Below are positions 1 through 6,875 of a stretch of DNA of 9,022 nucleotides, piece after piece. A model generated the notes under the pieces. That model was not told where the DNA came from. It saw only the letters and a list, made by a program, of their open reading frames with translations, and made no database searches. Source of the stretch: CAWULT01 sp963923455 (GTDB taxonomy: Bacteria > Acidobacteriota > Vicinamibacteria > Vicinamibacterales > UBA2999); contig CAWULT010000163.1 of the NCBI GenBank assembly GCA_963923455.1, positions 1 through 9,022 on the forward strand, in the 5' to 3' direction. The translations under genes and the position numbers were made by a program. Positions within the stretch are counted from its first letter, which is position 1; each line of letters opens with the position of its first letter.

Positions 1-1
1 G

Positions 2-1795
2 AGACAGGCCGTCGCCGCACTCGCGGTCACCGGGACGCTCACCGTGCTTGGCGCGCCGGCCGCCCGCGTCACGGGCGTCACGTTGCTGGCGCTCACGGGA
101 CTGCCCGTGGCGTGGGCGACGATCCGCGGCATGCTCCGCGGCCACTTTGCCAGCGACGTGGTCGCGACGCTGGCGATCCTCACCGCGATCGCCCTCCAGC
201 AGCCGATCGCCGGGCTCGTGATCGTCCTCATGCAGACGGGCGGCGAACTGCTCGACCGGTACGCCGAGGGCCGCGCCTCGGCGGCCGTGCGCGAACTCGA
301 GGCCCAGGCACCGCAGATCGCCCACCGGGTGCGCGGGGCGCTCACCGAGGACATCGCCGCCGAAGAGGTGGCCGTCGGCGACGAGTTGCTCGTCCGCCCG
401 GGAGAGATGGTGCCGTGCGACGGCATCGTCAGCGCCGGCCGGTCCCACCTCGAGGTCGCGCGCCTGACGGGCGAGCCGTCGCCGGAGCGCGTGAGCGAGG
501 GCTCCGTCGTGCGGTCGGGCGCGGTCAACATCGAGAGTGCGCTGCATGTGCGCGCGACGGCGCGGGCCAGCGAGAGCCTCTACGCGAGGATCGTCGAGCT
601 CGTGCGCAGCGCGCAGGCGCAGAAATCGCCCATCCAGCGGCTCGCCGACCGTTACGCCGTCTGGTTCACGCCCGTGACGCTCGTCGCGTGCGGGCTGGCC
701 TGGCTGGCATCGCACGACCCGCTCCGGGTGCTCGCCGTCCTCGTGGTCGCCACGCCCTGCCCGCTCATCCTCGCCACGCCCGTCGCGATCATCGGCGGCA
801 TCAATCGCGCCGCGCGCAACCAGATCATCGTACGATCCGGCGCGGCGCTCGAGCAGATCGGCTCGGTCGATGCGGCCGTGTTCGACAAGACCGGGACGCT
901 GACGATCGGCTATCCCGAAGTCGCGCGGATCACGCCGATCGGCGACTACACCGAGGCCCGGCTGCTTGCCCTCGCCGCGACGGTCGAGCACCACTCGGGC
1001 CACCTGCTCGCCCGCACGCTGGTCGCCGAGGCCGAGCAGCGGTCCATCCCGCTCGACCGGGCCGACCGGGTCGTGGAGACCCCGGGCCGCGGGGTGAGCG
1101 GCATGGCGGGCGGGCACTTCGTCTCGGTCGGGTCGCTGTCGTTCGTCGCGGCGGAGCAGCCGACCGCCGCAGCGCGGCTGATCGAGGCGCAGGCCGAGAG
1201 CAGCGGCCTGCGCGCGTTCGTGGCGATCAACGGCGTGGCCGCGGGCGTCGTCACCTACGCCGACCGGACGCGCGACGGCCTGCCGGCGTTCTTCGATGAA
1301 CTGCGCGCGCTCGGCGTCACGCGGACGCTGCTGGTGTCGGGGGACCACGAGAAGAACGTCACCGCGGTGGCGCGGTCGCTCGGAATCACGGAGGCACGCG
1401 GCGACATGCTGCCGGACCAGAAGGTCGCGGTCGTGCGCGAGCTGCTGGCCACCGGGCACCGCGTGCTCATGACGGGCGACGGGACGAACGACGCGCCGGC
1501 GCTGAGCGCGGCCACGGTGGGCATCGCGCTTGCGGCGCACGGCGGCGGCATCTCGGCCGAGGCGGCGGACATCGTCCTGCTCGCCGACGACGTCACGCGG
1601 GTGACGACGGCCATCCGGATCGGTCGGCGGGCGACGGCCATCGCGCGGCAGAGCATCCTGGCGGGCCTGGGATTGAGCGCGGTCGCGATGGTGTTCGCGG
1701 CGTTCGGGTTCATCCCGCCCACGGTTGGCGCGCTGCTGCAGGAGGCGATCGACGTGGCGGTGATCGTGAACGCTTTGCGCTCGTCGACCCTGTAG
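2..1795 (+). CDS. P1B-type heavy-metal-transporting ATPase with TPCP motif (5' end cut off by window edge)
   Basis: Membrane pump that uses ATP to move a transition metal, probably outward. The frame is open from base 2, and the codons before the GTG at 44 read as a hydrophobic helix, so the true start lies upstream. Numbered from the GTG at 44, it has actuator-loop TGE at 142-144, membrane motif TPCP at 237-240, phosphorylation site DKTGT at 281-285 (Asp codon 884-886), hinge GDGTND at 478-483, and QEAID at 566-570 in the last helix. A family HP dipeptide in the nucleotide domain reads His-Leu (320-321). No metal-binding domain is visible N-terminally, and the protein ends right after the last helix. 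TPC in place of CPC or SPC, with a QExxD-like last helix, points to the P1B-5 type, whose studied member Nia exports Ni/Fe. Substrate is therefore inferred. It is separated from the oxidase genes by 157 bases and probably belongs to an upstream unit. Confidence 0.88.
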   Translation, partial: RQAVAALAVTGTLTVLGAPAARVTGVTLLALTGLPVAWATIRGMLRGHFASDVVATLAILTAIALQQPIAGLVIVLMQTGGELLDRYAEGRASAAVRELEAQAPQIAHRVRGALTEDIAAEEVAVGDELLVRPGEMVPCDGIVSAGRSHLEVARLTGEPSPERVSEGSVVRSGAVNIESALHVRATARASESLYARIVELVRSAQAQKSPIQRLADRYAVWFTPVTLVACGLAWLASHDPLRVLAVLVVATPCPLILATPVAIIGGINRAARNQIIVRSGAALEQIGSVDAAVFDKTGTLTIGYPEVARITPIGDYTEARLLALAATVEHHSGHLLARTLVAEAEQRSIPLDRADRVVETPGRGVSGMAGGHFVSVGSLSFVAAEQPTAAARLIEAQAESSGLRAFVAINGVAAGVVTYADRTRDGLPAFFDELRALGVTRTLLVSGDHEKNVTAVARSLGITEARGDMLPDQKVAVVRELLATGHRVLMTGDGTNDAPALSAATVGIALAAHGGGISAEAADIVLLADDVTRVTTAIRIGRRATAIARQSILAGLGLSAVAMVFAAFGFIPPTVGALLQEAIDVAVIVNALRSSTL

Positions 1796-1838
1796 GACAT
1801 TTCCCTACACGGCTGCGGGAATTGAACCTATTGTAGGG
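1791..1838. repeat. Three TGTAGG/CCTACA boxes, two in one orientation and one inverted
   Basis: TGTAGG occurs at 1791-1796 (overlapping the ATPase stop codon), its inverse CCTACA at 1804-1809, and TGTAGG again at 1832-1837. The first pair forms a 6-bp inverted repeat with a 7-base gap. The second pair extends to a perfect 7-bp repeat (CCCTACA at 1803-1809, TGTAGGG at 1832-1838) with a 22-base gap. CTACA/TGTAG resembles half-sites of BlaI/CopY-type repressors, but the spacing does not match their compact palindromes. There is no T-tract, so it is a poor terminator. A regulator-binding region upstream of the oxidase operon is possible but unproven. Confidence 0.35.
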
Positions 1839-1860
1839 CGGTCGGGTTGACCGCTTCTTG
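1838..1860 (+). terminator. Short GC hairpin followed by TTCTTG; possible weak terminator or operator
   Basis: GCGGTC (1838-1843) and GACCGC (1849-1854) are perfect inverted repeats around the 5-base loop GGGTT. The stem can extend by two G-T pairs, and a short T-rich stretch (TTCTTG, 1855-1860) follows. It lies 43 bases after the ATPase stop codon, where a terminator would be expected. The T-run is interrupted and short, so intrinsic termination would be weak. An operator, or an element in the ccoNO leader, is equally possible. Confidence 0.3.
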
Positions 1861-1939
1861 CACCTGCTAGGCGCGGCCCGGCAGGGCGGCGCGTGGCTGG
1901 GTTATTGCCTCCAGCCCGACTTCCCACCACTGCACACGC

Positions 1940-1943
1940 GGAG
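1940..1943 (+). promoter_or_regulatory. Shine-Dalgarno GGAG for ccoNO
   Basis: GGAG ends 9 bases before the ATG at 1953. It favours that start over an in-frame GTG at 1893, which would add 20 residues with no likeness to the CcoN N-terminus. Confidence 0.55.
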
Positions 1944-1952
1944 TGGCACCGC

Positions 1953-4157
1953 ATGGAAGCCCGACTCGAGTCGTTCTCGTACGACGACGCGATCGTACGA
2001 AAGTTCATGTGGGCGACGATCATCTGGGGCCTCGTTGGCTTCCTCGTCGGCCTCATCATCGCGATTCAGCTCGCCTACCCGGCGCTGAACCTCGCCCCCT
2101 GGTTCGCGTTCGGACGGCTCCGGCCACTCCACACGAACGCCGTGATCTTCGCCTTCGGGGGCAACGCGATCTTCACCGGCGCGTACTACTCGTCGCAGCG
2201 CCTCTTGAAGACGCGAATGTTCAGCGACGGCCTCTCCGCCTTCCACTTCTGGGGCTGGCAGGCCATCATCGTCGCCGCGGCGCTCACCCTCCCCCTTGGC
2301 TTCACGCAGGCCAAGGAATACGCGGAGCTGGAGTGGCCGATCGACATCGCGATCGCCGTCGTGTGGGTCGCGTTCGCGATCAACTTCTTCGGCACGATCG
2401 CCAGGCGGCGTGAGCGGCACCTCTACGTCGCGATCTGGTTCTACATCGCCAGCATCCTGACGGTCGCCATCCTGCACATCTTCAACAACCTGTCGGTCCC
2501 GGCGGGCCCGCTGAAGAGCTACTCGATCTACGCGGGCGTGCAGGACGCCTTCATGCAGTGGTGGTACGGGCACAACGCCGTGGCGTTCTTCCTGACCACG
2601 CCGTTCCTCGGCCTGATGTACTACTTCATGCCGAAGGCGGCCGAGCGGCCGGTGTTCTCGTACAAGCTCTCGATCCTGCACTTCTGGACGCTGGTCTTCC
2701 TGTACATCTGGGCGGGCCCGCACCACCTGCACTACACGGCCCTGCCGGACTGGGCCAGCACGCTCGGCATGCTCTTCTCGGTCATGCTGATCGCGCCCAG
2801 CTGGGGCGGCATGATCAACGGCCTCCTGACGCTGCGCGGCGCGTGGCAGAAGGTGGCGACGGAGCCGGTGCTCAAGTTCTTCGTGCTCGCCGTGACCGCG
2901 TACGGCATGAGCACCTTCGAGGGCCCGATGCTCTCGATCAAGACCGTGAACTCGCTGGCGCACTACACCGACTGGATCATCGCCCACGTCCACACGGGCG
3001 CGCTCGGGTGGAACGGCCTGCTGACGTTCGGCATGTGCTACTGGCTGGCGCCGCGCCTCTTCCAGGCGCCGCTGCACAGCAAGAAGCTCGCGGAAGTCCA
3101 TTTCTGGCTCGCCACCTTCGGCATCCTGCTCTACGTCGCGGCGATCTACAGCGCCGGCATCACGCAGGGCCTGATGTGGCGCGCGTTCGACGAGACGGGC
3201 CGGCTCCAGTACCCGGACTTCGTCGAGACCACGATGCGCCTGATGCCCATGTACTGGGTGCGCGTCGCGGGCGGCACGCTCTACATCACCGGCACGGTGA
3301 TCTTCATCTACAACATGTTCAAGACGTGGGCGGCCCGCCCGGCGACGTACGAGGTCCCGGTCGTGCAGGCCCCGCCGCTCTCGGCCCAGCCCGCCGCGCA
3401 CGACGCGCCGGCGCCGACTGGGGCGTTCGCGAACCTGCTGAGCCTCACCTGGCACCGCCGGTGGGAACGGCTCCCGCTGTTCTTCACGGTCATGGCCGCC
3501 GTCGCGGTGATCGTGGCGTCGCTGTTCGAGATCCTGCCGACGTTCCTCATCAAGTCGAACGTCCCGACTATCGCGAGCGTCAAGCCGTATACGCCGCTTG
3601 AGCTCGCGGGCCGCGACATCTACATCCGCGAGGGCTGCTTCAACTGCCACTCGCAGATGATCCGCCCCTTCCGGCACGAGACCGAGCGCTACGGCGACTA
3701 CTCGAAGCCGGGCGAGTCGGTGTACGACCATCCGTTCCTCTGGGGCTCGCGCCGCATCGGCCCGGATCTCGCGCGTGAGGGCGGGAAGTATCCGCCGCTC
3801 TGGCACGTGCAGCACATGGCCGACCCGCGGGCGATCTCGCCCAAGTCGATCATGCCGCCATACCCGCACCTGGCGCAGAACGCCCTCGACTTCGACGGCA
3901 TCCAGAAGCGGGTGGACGTGATGGCGATGCTGGGCGTACCGTACGGCGACGCCGTCACGAAGGCCCCGGCGATGGCGCGCGAGCAGGCCACGGCGCTCGC
4001 CTCGCAGATCCAGGCCGCCGGCGGGCCCGCGGGCCTCGCCGACAAGGAAATCGTCGCCCTCGTCGCGTACCTCGAGCGGCTGGGCATGGACATCAAGGCC
4101 ACCGCGTCGGCGCCGGCTCCGGCTCCGACGGTCGCGGCCGGACCGGGAGGCCGCTAG
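1953..4157 (+). CDS. ccoNO: cbb3-type cytochrome c oxidase, fused subunits I and II (CcoN-CcoO)
   Basis: A 734-residue fusion of the catalytic subunit, which reduces O2 at haem b3-CuB in the membrane, with the membrane-anchored monohaem cytochrome c subunit. The CcoN part (about 1-460) is a polytopic membrane protein with the expected ligands: His60 and His347 for low-spin haem b, His207, His257 and His258 for CuB, His345 for haem b3, the catalytic Tyr251, and Glu323 in STFEGP. A Pro/Ala-rich linker (about 461-495) leads to the CcoO part: one anchor helix (about 507-532), haem c site CFNCH (Cys562, Cys565, His566) and axial Met634 in SIMPP. It ends in an Ala/Pro-rich tail. These parts are separate proteins (about 475 and 200 residues) in proteobacteria. 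No in-frame stop or frameshift interrupts the linker. ATG 1953 is chosen because CcoN homology begins there and GGAG precedes it. Ligand roles come from homology. The product is certain; where the halves join functionally is inferred. Confidence 0.97.
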   Translation: MEARLESFSYDDAIVRKFMWATIIWGLVGFLVGLIIAIQLAYPALNLAPWFAFGRLRPLHTNAVIFAFGGNAIFTGAYYSSQRLLKTRMFSDGLSAFHFWGWQAIIVAAALTLPLGFTQAKEYAELEWPIDIAIAVVWVAFAINFFGTIARRRERHLYVAIWFYIASILTVAILHIFNNLSVPAGPLKSYSIYAGVQDAFMQWWYGHNAVAFFLTTPFLGLMYYFMPKAAERPVFSYKLSILHFWTLVFLYIWAGPHHLHYTALPDWASTLGMLFSVMLIAPSWGGMINGLLTLRGAWQKVATEPVLKFFVLAVTAYGMSTFEGPMLSIKTVNSLAHYTDWIIAHVHTGALGWNGLLTFGMCYWLAPRLFQAPLHSKKLAEVHFWLATFGILLYVAAIYSAGITQGLMWRAFDETGRLQYPDFVETTMRLMPMYWVRVAGGTLYITGTVIFIYNMFKTWAARPATYEVPVVQAPPLSAQPAAHDAPAPTGAFANLLSLTWHRRWERLPLFFTVMAAVAVIVASLFEILPTFLIKSNVPTIASVKPYTPLELAGRDIYIREGCFNCHSQMIRPFRHETERYGDYSKPGESVYDHPFLWGSRRIGPDLAREGGKYPPLWHVQHMADPRAISPKSIMPPYPHLAQNALDFDGIQKRVDVMAMLGVPYGDAVTKAPAMAREQATALASQIQAAGGPAGLADKEIVALVAYLERLGMDIKATASAPAPAPTVAAGPGGR

Positions 4158-4361
4158 ATGACGCGCCTTGCCGATATCGTGGGCGCCTCGGGCCTGTCGG
4201 GCTACGCGGTCGTGGCGCTCCTGCTCTTTGTCTTCGCGTTCCTCCTCGTCCTCGCGACGGTCTTCTTCCCGTCGCAGCGCTCGCGGTTCGACCACGCGGC
4301 GCAGCTCCCGTTCGACGACGGCACCACGCCGTCGTCCACCGCTTCCGAGGCCGTCCGATGA
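4158..4361 (+). CDS. ccoQ: cbb3 oxidase small subunit CcoQ
   Basis: A 67-residue protein with one membrane helix (about residues 15-37), followed by a short charged tail containing FFPSQRSRFDHAAQLPFDD. That tail matches the usual CcoQ pattern of Phe-x-Pro, basic residues, then Ala-Ala-x-Leu-Pro-Phe-Asp/Glu-Asp. CcoQ has no cofactor; in studied bacteria it stabilises the complex and helps CcoP associate. The ATG follows the ccoNO stop codon with no gap, and GGGAGG (4145-4150) sits 7 bases upstream, so translation is probably coupled. The last bases overlap ccoP as ATGA. Confidence 0.9.
   Translation: MTRLADIVGASGLSGYAVVALLLFVFAFLLVLATVFFPSQRSRFDHAAQLPFDDGTTPSSTASEAVR
4347..4350 (+). promoter_or_regulatory. 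Shine-Dalgarno GAGG for ccoP
   Basis: GAGG lies 7 bases before the ATG at 4358. It supports that start over the in-frame ATG at 4388, which begins nearer the conserved HEYDGIQEYDNP motif but has no such site. Confidence 0.5.
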
Positions 4362-4972
4362 CCCGCGCCGGCGATGATCGCCCCCCAATGGAACACGAGT
4401 ACGACGGCATCCAGGAGTACGACAATCCGATGCCGCGGTGGTGGCTGCTCCTGTTCGCCATCACCATCATCCTCGTGCCGGTCTACTACCTCGCGCCCGG
4501 CGACATCGGGAGCGGGGGCAAGAAGGACGAGATGTACGCCAAGGAGATGGCCGCGTTCGCTGCGGCGCATCCGGACTTCGGCAAGTCCGCGATGACCGCC
4601 GAGGACATGGCGAAGCGCGCCGCCGACCCAGCCACCATCGCGGCCGGCAAGACGCTGTTCGCGACGAACTGCGTCGCCTGCCACCTCCCCGACGGCGGCG
4701 GCCTGATCGGCCCGAACCTCACCGACGACCGCTGGATCCACGGCGGCACGCCGATCGACGTGCGCAACACCATCAATGAAGGCGTGCTCGCCAAGGGCAT
4801 GCCGGCGTGGGGCAAGGTGCTCAAGCAGGATGACGTGACGGCGCTGGCCGCGTACGTGCGGTCGCTCCAGGGCACCAAGCCGGCCAAGCCGAAGGCTGCC
4901 GAAGGCCTGCCGGCGAACCCGGATGGCACGCCGCTCGACACCACGGCCGCGAAGGCCGCGAAGAAGCCATAA
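4358..4972 (+). CDS. ccoP: cbb3 oxidase subunit III CcoP, short form with a single haem c
   Basis: Membrane-anchored cytochrome c that feeds electrons into the oxidase. The N-terminus has the CcoP signature HEYDGIQEYDNPMPRWW (residues 13-29), then one membrane helix (about 27-46). One cytochrome c domain follows, with CVACH (Cys105, Cys108, His109), GPNLTD at 118-123, WIHGG at 126-130 and axial Met148 in GMPAWG. At 204 residues it is much shorter than the usual CcoP of about 300 residues, which has two haem domains. The retained WxxGG and MPAWG motifs resemble the first of those two, so the second appears lost. In its place is a tail rich in Lys, Ala and Pro (173-204). The gene overlaps ccoQ by 4 bases and ends in TAA 5 bases before ccoG. 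I see no frameshift or remnant of a second CxxCH in this frame downstream, so this looks like a real short form. Confidence 0.93.
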   Translation: MTRAGDDRPPMEHEYDGIQEYDNPMPRWWLLLFAITIILVPVYYLAPGDIGSGGKKDEMYAKEMAAFAAAHPDFGKSAMTAEDMAKRAADPATIAAGKTLFATNCVACHLPDGGGLIGPNLTDDRWIHGGTPIDVRNTINEGVLAKGMPAWGKVLKQDDVTALAAYVRSLQGTKPAKPKAAEGLPANPDGTPLDTTAAKAAKKP

Positions 4973-4977
4973 CGCCC

Positions 4978-6390
4978 TTGGCTGCACCCATCGCCACCGA
5001 ACGCGTCCTCGCGACGCTGAACGCCGACGGATCCCGCCGCTGGCTCCGGCCCAAGCCGAACCACGGCAATTACTGGAACCGGCGGCGGTCGGTGGCGTGG
5101 GTGCTGATGACAATCTTCCTCGCGCTGCCGCACGTCCGCATCGCGGGGAAGCCCGCCATCCTGCTCGACCTCCCCCGGCGGGAGTTCACGCTCTTCGGCA
5201 CCACGTTTCTCCCGACCGACACGCTGCTGCTCATGCTCCTGGGCATCAGCCTCCTGATCGCGGTCTTCCTGATGACGGCGCTCCTCGGCCGCGTCTGGTG
5301 CGGGTGGGCGTGCCCGCAGACGGTGTACATGGAGTTCCTGTTCCGCCCCATCGAGCGGTGGATCGAGGGCGGATACGCCCAGTCCCGTCAGCTCGACAAT
5401 GACCGGCGCCACTTCGCGCCGCGCCGCGTCGTGAAGTACGCGATCTACGCGGTGCTCGCCGCGATCCTCGGCAACTCGTTCCTCGCGTACTTCGTCGGCA
5501 CCGACCGCCTCGCGCGCTGGATGGCGTCGTCGCCGGCGGACCACCCCACCGCGTTCCTCATCATGGCGGGCGTGACGATCGCGGCGTTCCTCGACTTCAC
5601 CTGGTTCCGCGAACAGACCTGCCTCGTGGCATGCCCGTACGGCCGCTGGCAGTCCGTGCTGCTCGACCGCCAGTCGCTGATCGTGGCGTACGACCGCACG
5701 CGCGGTGAACCCCGCGGCCACGGCGCCGGCGAGCGGCAGGGGCTCGGCGATTGCGTGGACTGCAACGCCTGCGTCCTCACCTGCCCGACCGGCATCGACA
5801 TCCGCGACGGCCTGCAGATGGAATGCATCCATTGCACGCAGTGCGCCGATGCCTGCGACGCCGTCATGCAGAAGGTTGGCAAGCCCGTGGGACTCGTCCG
5901 CTACGCGTCGCAGGAGTCGCTCGCCGGCCACAAGCGGCACCTGCTCCGCCCCCGCACGGTCCTCTATCCTGCGGCGTTCGGCCTCTTCTTCGGCGCGTTC
6001 CTCTACAACCTCGGCACGCGTGACGCGGCCGACGTGACGCTGCTCGGCGCCGTCGGCGCGCCCTTCGAGCGCGGCACGGCCGACACGATCGTCAACCAGG
6101 TCCGCGTGCGCATCGCGAATCGCACGGGCACGCCGCGGACGTACGTGGTGGAGCTCGTCAACGCGCCGAACACGCGCATGATCGCGCCGCAGATCCCGAT
6201 GACGGTCGCGCCGGGCGTCACCGCCACGACCAGCATGTTCGTCCTCGCGCCGTCGTCGGCCTTCGAGCACGATGCGTACCGGGTGCGGTTCCGAGTCACC
6301 GACGGCTCGTCGTTCCGCCGCGAATTCGACTGGAAGCTCCGCGGCCCCGAACGGGAAGAATCCGAACACTCCGGCAAGGAATCCCGATGA
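4978..6390 (+). CDS. ccoG: Cytochrome oxidase assembly protein CcoG (FixG/RdxA family, polyferredoxin)
   Basis: A 470-residue membrane iron-sulphur protein. In Rhodobacter the homologue reduces Cu(II) to Cu(I) to supply the CuB site. Visible in order: the conserved N-terminal segment with LNADGSRRWLRP (13-24), membrane helices near 38-52 and 81-104, CGWACPQ (Cys108, Cys112), helices near 153-173 and 191-208, CLVACPYGRWQ (Cys215, Cys219), two 4Fe-4S ferredoxin motifs (Cys259, 262, 265, 269 and Cys283, 286, 289, 293), a helix near 328-345, and a beta-rich Ig-like C-terminal domain from about 365. Length is normal. The start is TTG at 4978: the conserved DGSRRWLRP segment must be included, and there is no ATG or GTG upstream of it in frame after the ccoP stop codon. 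No strong Shine-Dalgarno site is seen, so expression may depend on coupling to ccoP. Confidence 0.95.
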   Translation: MAAPIATERVLATLNADGSRRWLRPKPNHGNYWNRRRSVAWVLMTIFLALPHVRIAGKPAILLDLPRREFTLFGTTFLPTDTLLLMLLGISLLIAVFLMTALLGRVWCGWACPQTVYMEFLFRPIERWIEGGYAQSRQLDNDRRHFAPRRVVKYAIYAVLAAILGNSFLAYFVGTDRLARWMASSPADHPTAFLIMAGVTIAAFLDFTWFREQTCLVACPYGRWQSVLLDRQSLIVAYDRTRGEPRGHGAGERQGLGDCVDCNACVLTCPTGIDIRDGLQMECIHCTQCADACDAVMQKVGKPVGLVRYASQESLAGHKRHLLRPRTVLYPAAFGLFFGAFLYNLGTRDAADVTLLGAVGAPFERGTADTIVNQVRVRIANRTGTPRTYVVELVNAPNTRMIAPQIPMTVAPGVTATTSMFVLAPSSAFEHDAYRVRFRVTDGSSFRREFDWKLRGPEREESEHSGKESR

Positions 6391-6875
6391 CCGACGCCCG
6401 TCGTCGCACGCCTGGCTGGTGGTGGCCCTGGTTCGTGGTCGCGCTCCTCGTCGCGACGGCCGGCGGCCAGGGCATCATGCTCTACGCCGCCACGCACGAC
6501 CCGACCTTCGCCATCGAGCCCGACTACTACCAGAAGGCGGTCGCGTTCGACACGACGATCCAGCAGGAACGCGGGAACCTCGCGCTCGGCTGGACGGCGA
6601 CCGCCCGCGCGGCGGCCACGCCGGCGGCAATCGTCCTGCAGGTCACGCTGACGGACCGTGACGGTGCGCCGGTGGCCGGTGCGCACGTCGCCGGCGTCGC
6701 CATCCACAACCTCGACGGCAGCACGCATCACGAGGCGACGTTCACCGAACTGGGCCACGGGGCGTACGAGGCCCGCGTCGCCAGCACGCGGCACGGCCTC
6801 TGGGAGCTCCGCCTCGACGCGAAGCGGGCGCAGGACCGTTTCACCCCCACGCTCCGGGTGGACGTCACGCCGTGA
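6387..6875 (+). CDS. ccoH: cbb3 oxidase assembly protein CcoH (FixH family)
   Basis: A 162-residue protein with one N-terminal membrane helix (about 12-34) and a periplasmic beta-rich domain. Just after the helix it has the family signature DPTFAIEPDYYQKAVAFD (38-55). CcoH homologues associate with CcoN and CcoP during assembly and are needed for a stable oxidase; the exact action is not settled. The ATG overlaps the ccoG stop codon as ATGA, and AAGGA at 6376-6380 sits 6 bases upstream. The gene runs straight into the next one through a GTGA overlap. Confidence 0.9.
   Translation: MTDARRRTPGWWWPWFVVALLVATAGGQGIMLYAATHDPTFAIEPDYYQKAVAFDTTIQQERGNLALGWTATARAAATPAAIVLQVTLTDRDGAPVAGAHVAGVAIHNLDGSTHHEATFTELGHGAYEARVASTRHGLWELRLDAKRAQDRFTPTLRVDVTP

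Larger units (their letters stand above)
1796..1952 (+). promoter_or_regulatory. Intergenic region likely holding the cbb3 operon promoter
   Basis: This 157-base stretch is the only sizeable non-coding gap, and the genes downstream are all closely packed, so the operon promoter most likely lies here. A TTGACC (1847-1852) resembles a -35 box, but no convincing -10 box follows at 16 to 18 bases. No good FNR palindrome is present; TTGA-N6-TGTA at 1822-1835 matches only its left half. The call rests on gene arrangement and not on a recognised promoter. Confidence 0.45.

Noticed and set aside
1822..1835. Possible FNR/CRP-type site, TTGA-N6-TGTA
   Set aside because: Only the left half matches the FNR consensus (TTGAT-N4-ATCAA); the right half has two mismatches in four bases.
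1847..1873. Possible sigma-70 promoter with TTGACC as -35
   Set aside because: No acceptable -10 hexamer at 16 to 18 bases, and the TTGACC overlaps the hairpin loop and arm at 1838-1854.
1893..1952. GTG at 1893 as the start of ccoNO, adding 20 residues
   Set aside because: The added residues do not resemble the CcoN N-terminus, while ATG 1953 has GGAG upstream and begins where family similarity begins.
4111..4131. Short GCTCCG-type repeat at the 3' end of ccoNO
   Set aside because: It encodes the Ala-Pro tail of the protein; such low-complexity tails are common in GC-rich genomes and no longer repeat unit is present.
1902..4388. An 828-codon open frame on the - strand opposite ccoNO
   Set aside because: Its product is very rich in Arg, Asp and Glu in a pattern typical of antisense translation of a GC-rich gene, and the + strand there encodes an intact oxidase with all its ligands.
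4486..6369. A 627-codon open frame on the - strand opposite ccoP and ccoG
   Set aside because: Same antisense composition, no recognisable domain, and it lies across two well-supported genes.
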